From Planctomycetaceae bacterium (GTDB lineage: Bacteria > Planctomycetota > Planctomycetia > Pirellulales > Pirellulaceae), in NCBI GenBank assembly GCA_003501565.1, contig DNPC01000282.1:1-5298 (forward strand): DNA of 5,298 bases. The letters run 5' to 3'. Positions 4,533-5,298 of the stretch are shown one piece after another. The translations under genes were made by a program, and so were the position numbers. Within the stretch, counting starts at the first letter, position 1. Every line of letters starts with the position of its first letter. The notes under the pieces were generated by a model, which saw nothing but the letters and a program-made list of their open reading frames with translations, was not told the DNA's origin and made no database searches.

Positions 4533-5282
4533 ATGTACGTTGCTGTTTCAACGGATTGTCTTCCTGAACTTGAGATGCCCGAAGTCGTCGAGGCTTTCGT
4601 AGATCTTGAGTTCACGACTGTCGAATTGGCGTTGCGCGAGAATGGAAGCGTCTTGGCACCAAGCCGGATTGACGAGAATTTCGACAAAGCGATAGCACTT
4701 GCCCGCCGTAGCCATCGGTTAGAAGTTTGCAGTTACGACGTGCATATCGATGCCACCGGCGAAGAATTCTACGAACAGTTTTCAGCAATTTGTCGATTGG
4801 GAAAAGCAACCAAAGTAGTAACGCTGACCATTCCGTCGGGCGTTTTGGGTACGCCCTTCAACGAAGAAGTGGAGAGGCTGCAGCGATTGGTTGAGCTGGC
4901 CGAAACCGAAGGTGTTCGTGTCGCTATGAAGAGCCAGATCGGCCGACTGAGCGAGGACCCTGAGACGGTAAAAGTTCTTTGCGATAACGTGAAAGGGCTG
5001 GGACTGACGTTGGACCCAAGTCACTACTTGTGTGGTCCCAATCCCAACAAGAGTATCGACAAGATCATGGAGTATGTCTTCCACGTGCACTTGCGTGATT
5101 CGAAGAAAGACCAGCTCCAAGTCCGCTTGGGACAGGGCGAAGTTGATTTCGGGCGAATACTCACACTCCTTTCCCGTATTGGCTACAACCAGGCTCTCTC
5201 GATTCAAGCGGCTCCAATGCAGGAGTTCGATCAACGGAGTGAGCTTCGCAAATTCCGCCTCCTACTCGAAACACTGATTTAG
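4533..5282 (+). CDS. Sugar phosphate isomerase/epimerase-like TIM-barrel protein
   Basis: This 249-aa protein looks like a xylose isomerase-like TIM barrel (AP_endonuc_2 superfamily), usually annotated sugar phosphate isomerase/epimerase. It has no signal peptide and should be cytoplasmic. Barrel-strand landmarks in order: FTTVELAL (27-34, E31), LEVCSYDVHID (63-73), KVVTLTIPSG (94-103), VRVAMKSQIGRLSED (128-142), GLGLTLDPSHYLCGPNP (155-171, D161, H164), YVFHVHLRDSK (181-191, H184/H186), LGQGEVDFGRIL (199-210) and ALSIQAAP (221-228). In metal-dependent relatives such as D-tagatose 3-epimerase, four ligands (Glu, Asp, His, Glu) sit on these strands. Here the Asp (D161) and His (H186) remain, but the Glu positions appear to be K133 and Q225. 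Catalysis may therefore be altered or absent, and the substrate is unknown. The gene follows a 502-bp gap with strong ribosome site, so it is probably its own transcription unit. Fold call is firm; the ligand alignment was made by eye. Confidence 0.85.
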   Translation: MYVAVSTDCLPELEMPEVVEAFVDLEFTTVELALRENGSVLAPSRIDENFDKAIALARRSHRLEVCSYDVHIDATGEEFYEQFSAICRLGKATKVVTLTIPSGVLGTPFNEEVERLQRLVELAETEGVRVAMKSQIGRLSEDPETVKVLCDNVKGLGLTLDPSHYLCGPNPNKSIDKIMEYVFHVHLRDSKKDQLQVRLGQGEVDFGRILTLLSRIGYNQALSIQAAPMQEFDQRSELRKFRLLLETLI

Positions 5283-5298
5283 AACCTATCCGAAAACC

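Noticed and set aside
4782..5234. 150-aa minus-strand open frame within the isomerase gene
   Set aside because: It lies wholly antisense to a gene with recognisable family motifs and a strong ribosome site, and the protein resembles nothing known.

Overview
The window most likely comes from a planctomycete, probably of the Rhodopirellula/Pirellula type. The main reason is the gene pair filling its first 4 kb. The first gene is a large secreted cytochrome c protein built from the 'Planctomycete-specific' PSCyt/PSD domains (older names DUF1587, DUF1595, DUF1592, DUF1588, DUF1585) with a PA14 domain inserted. The second is a Tat-exported DUF1552 ('HXXSHH') protein. Such pairs are strongly expanded in Planctomycetota and have no established biochemical function. 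The mid-range GC content and loose gene spacing fit that group. The assignment is inferred from protein families, not from a database search.

Layout, all genes on the + strand. (1) Positions 1-197 are an upstream leader with a good sigma-70-like promoter (consensus TATAAT at 37-42), a weak hairpin, and a T6C8 homopolymer junction. No upstream gene is visible. (2) Positions 198-2552 encode the PSCyt/PSD cytochrome, 784 aa, with two CxxCH haem sites. (3) A 143-bp gap carries a second consensus TATAAT, and the DUF1552 gene follows at 2696-4030 (444 aa) with a clear Shine-Dalgarno. Its start is set by that ribosome site and a twin-arginine signal. (4) A 502-bp non-coding stretch (4031-4532) opens with a candidate terminator overlapping the DUF1552 stop codon. 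It then holds several inverted repeats, including a near-perfect 10-bp stem at 4181-4217, and a degenerate element repeated at exact 29-bp spacing. (5) Positions 4533-5282 encode a 249-aa sugar phosphate isomerase/epimerase-like TIM-barrel protein with a strong Shine-Dalgarno. Only 16 bp follow.

How they work together: the first two proteins should both act outside the cytoplasmic membrane. The cytochrome is predicted to be unfolded for Sec export, with haem attached outside. The DUF1552 protein is predicted to be exported folded by Tat. A plausible but unproven reading is a redox unit, with PA14 binding a carbohydrate-like ligand. The isomerase is probably a separate cytoplasmic gene and transcription unit. 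Its most interesting feature is that two of the four expected metal-binding acidic residues appear to be Lys and Gln. The most unusual non-coding content is the structured 4.03-4.53 kb gap.
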